Assembly (NCBI GenBank): GCA_021811925.1
Contig: JAKAPY010000094.1
Coordinates: forward strand, 1 to 6,642
Source: Thermoplasmata archaeon
GTDB lineage: Archaea; Thermoplasmatota; Thermoplasmata; Sysuiplasmatales; Sysuiplasmataceae
DNA: 6,642 nucleotides
Direction of reading: 5' to 3'
Shown here: positions 5,544 to 6,642 of the stretch, piece after piece
Layout of the letters: each line of letters opens with the position of its first letter
How positions within the stretch are numbered: position 1 is the first letter of the stretch
Notes under the pieces: generated by a model
What the model was told of the DNA's origin: nothing
Databases searched by the model: none
What the model saw: the letters and a program-made list of their open reading frames with translations, nothing else
Program-made: the position numbers and the translations under genes

Positions 5544-6642
5544 TCACTTGCGCTCGATCGTGGGCCGGGACTGCTGCAGCCTGATGCCGCTCTTCGCATA
5601 TGTATTTGTAAGGATCTTAACGACGCCCTGAAACACTTCGTTGGCCTGTGTTGTCTTCTTCTCAAGGTTGTTCTGTCTGATTTCCCTGCTGAGACTTACC
5701 TCGTTTATTGTCCTCTCGAAGCACTGGATGGCATTGGCGTCTTTAGGGTCAATGAAAAGAGTTCCCGCATTTATGAGCGAATCGCTCTCTCTCAGTTCCT
5801 TCACGTCATATGCGACTATCCTGAGGTTGTAAAGTGCTCCAAGATTCATGACTCCCGAATAGCCGCCTGAGGCGAAGTATGGAAGGAACAGAATATCTGC
5901 ACCCTGAAACAGTTCAGGCACCTGCTCGTCGGGGACGTCAGGCCTGTATTCTATCCTGTCCGCTGGAAATTCTCTGAGCGCATTCTGCATGACTTCCTTA
6001 TATTCAGGGAAATTGGGGTTAATTCCCCCGGCCACCGTCACTCTTATGCGCGCGTCGGTCCGCATCAGTCGTGAAATAATATTCAGTGCACCCTTCAGAT
6101 CCTTCTGCGGTCCCCACTTTCCGAACAGCAGTATTCTCACCGAATCTGTCCTCTTTGCAGCCTGGCCGCTTATGCGACCATTGCCAGGGACCCCGTTCAG
6201 CCCCTCCACAAAGGGAACAACGAGGGATGTCACCGGCCTTTTGTATTTCTTCTCCAGTATGTATTTCTGGCTCGGGCGCGGAACTATGACGAGCGTGCTG
6301 TCGATTAGGAGCTTCTCCAGAAGGGAGGCCGTCACCTTAGAAACAACATTTACATTGTATCCGAGTTTGGCCGGCTCTTCCGTCTCTATAAAATCATGCA
6401 TGTAGACAACTACTTTCTTCTGCGTCAGTTTGGCGAGCAATGAGGGAACGAGCAGGCCTATCACATTCGAAAGCTTGTCAGGCCCGAACATTGTAAGTGA
6501 GGCATTGAAGAAATACGCTTCCGATTCCCTGTCCCTGAGCATTTGGACAAGCGTCCTGATGATTGACATCGGGTTTCCAATGCTCCAGGAGCGTTTGAGC
6601 TGCACCTTGCCAGCTTCGGCAGCCCTGGGGATGAAGCTTCCA
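5544..6642 (-). CDS. GT4-like glycosyltransferase lacking EX7E, N-terminus beyond right edge
   Basis: The frame is open from the window edge to a TGA at 5546-5544, showing 365 residues. A GTG at 6605 is a possible start. However, the frame continues upstream with protein-like sequence (GSFIPRAAEAGK) and only reaches RSWSIGNPMSII after it, as expected inside a GT-B N-domain, so the gene is probably truncated. Counting from that GTG, VVVYMHDF (65-72) supplies the conserved His70. The donor domain has ILLFGKWGPQKDLKGAL (158-174), VTVAGG (189-194) and IEYRPDVPDEQVPELFQGADILFLPY (218-243). Where EX7E should lie, the sequence is FASGGYSGVMNLGALY (244-259): Gly247 and Leu255 stand in for the two glutamates. 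A GGYSGV-type motif occurs in some divergent GT4 proteins, so activity is not excluded. A stretch from about residue 300 to the end is helical and polar. It converges on the GT4 operon and probably acts in the same glycan pathway. Confidence 0.85.
   Translation of the reverse strand, partial: GSFIPRAAEAGKVQLKRSWSIGNPMSIIRTLVQMLRDRESEAYFFNASLTMFGPDKLSNVIGLLVPSLLAKLTQKKVVVYMHDFIETEEPAKLGYNVNVVSKVTASLLEKLLIDSTLVIVPRPSQKYILEKKYKRPVTSLVVPFVEGLNGVPGNGRISGQAAKRTDSVRILLFGKWGPQKDLKGALNIISRLMRTDARIRVTVAGGINPNFPEYKEVMQNALREFPADRIEYRPDVPDEQVPELFQGADILFLPYFASGGYSGVMNLGALYNLRIVAYDVKELRESDSLINAGTLFIDPKDANAIQCFERTINEVSLSREIRQNNLEKKTTQANEVFQGVVKILTNTYAKSGIRLQQSRPTIERK

Noticed and set aside
5989..6405. Plus-strand frame of 138 codons
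   Set aside because: It is antisense to the third glycosyltransferase and Ser/Pro-rich, a typical shadow frame.
1..6642. Insertion sequence, CRISPR array, tandem repeats or integration sites
   Set aside because: No transposase-like protein, long terminal inverted repeats, regularly spaced repeats or tRNA-end duplication could be seen.

Overview
The window looks archaeal, most likely from a Thermoplasmata-type euryarchaeon of moderate G+C. This is inferred from several signs: frequent AGG/AGA arginine and ATA isoleucine codons, short TATA-like boxes with GGTGA/GGAGA Shine-Dalgarno sites, no bacterial -35/-10 promoters, and a DUF2079-type membrane protein beside GT4 glycosyltransferases. The lineage cannot be fixed from the sequence alone.

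Layout, left to right. (1) The 5' part of a secreted-protein gene on the minus strand (1-361) runs off the left edge. (2) A short GT4 glycosyltransferase lies on the minus strand (499-1470). (3) A VOC/glyoxalase-fold protein lies on the minus strand (1591-1971). (4) A divergent intergenic region of about 320 bp (1972-2296) holds TATA-like boxes and several dyads. (5) A plus-strand pair follows: a roughly 658-aa multi-spanning DUF2079-like membrane protein (2297-4273), then, 11 nt later, a full-length GT4 glycosyltransferase (4285-5484). (6) A third GT4-type glycosyltransferase converges from the minus strand (5544-6642), and its N-terminus lies beyond the right edge.

Three GT-B (GT4) enzymes and a GT-C-like membrane protein with a large predicted extracytoplasmic C-terminal domain suggest a surface-glycan or S-layer glycosylation island. 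The soluble GT4 enzymes would extend a nucleotide-sugar-derived or lipid-linked glycan at the cytoplasmic face. The membrane protein could act on the outer face with a polyprenyl-phosphate sugar donor. The secreted protein at the left edge is a possible extracellular partner. The VOC protein looks metabolically unrelated and may simply be a neighbour.

No tRNA, rRNA, CRISPR array, insertion sequence or origin was recognised. The least ordinary points are a GT4-like protein lacking both EX7E glutamates, a VOC protein with Tyr at the usual first metal-ligand position, and a dyad-rich divergent promoter region that contains a possible Cys-rich microORF whose stop overlaps the membrane protein's ATG. 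I see no strong evidence for a wholly new system.
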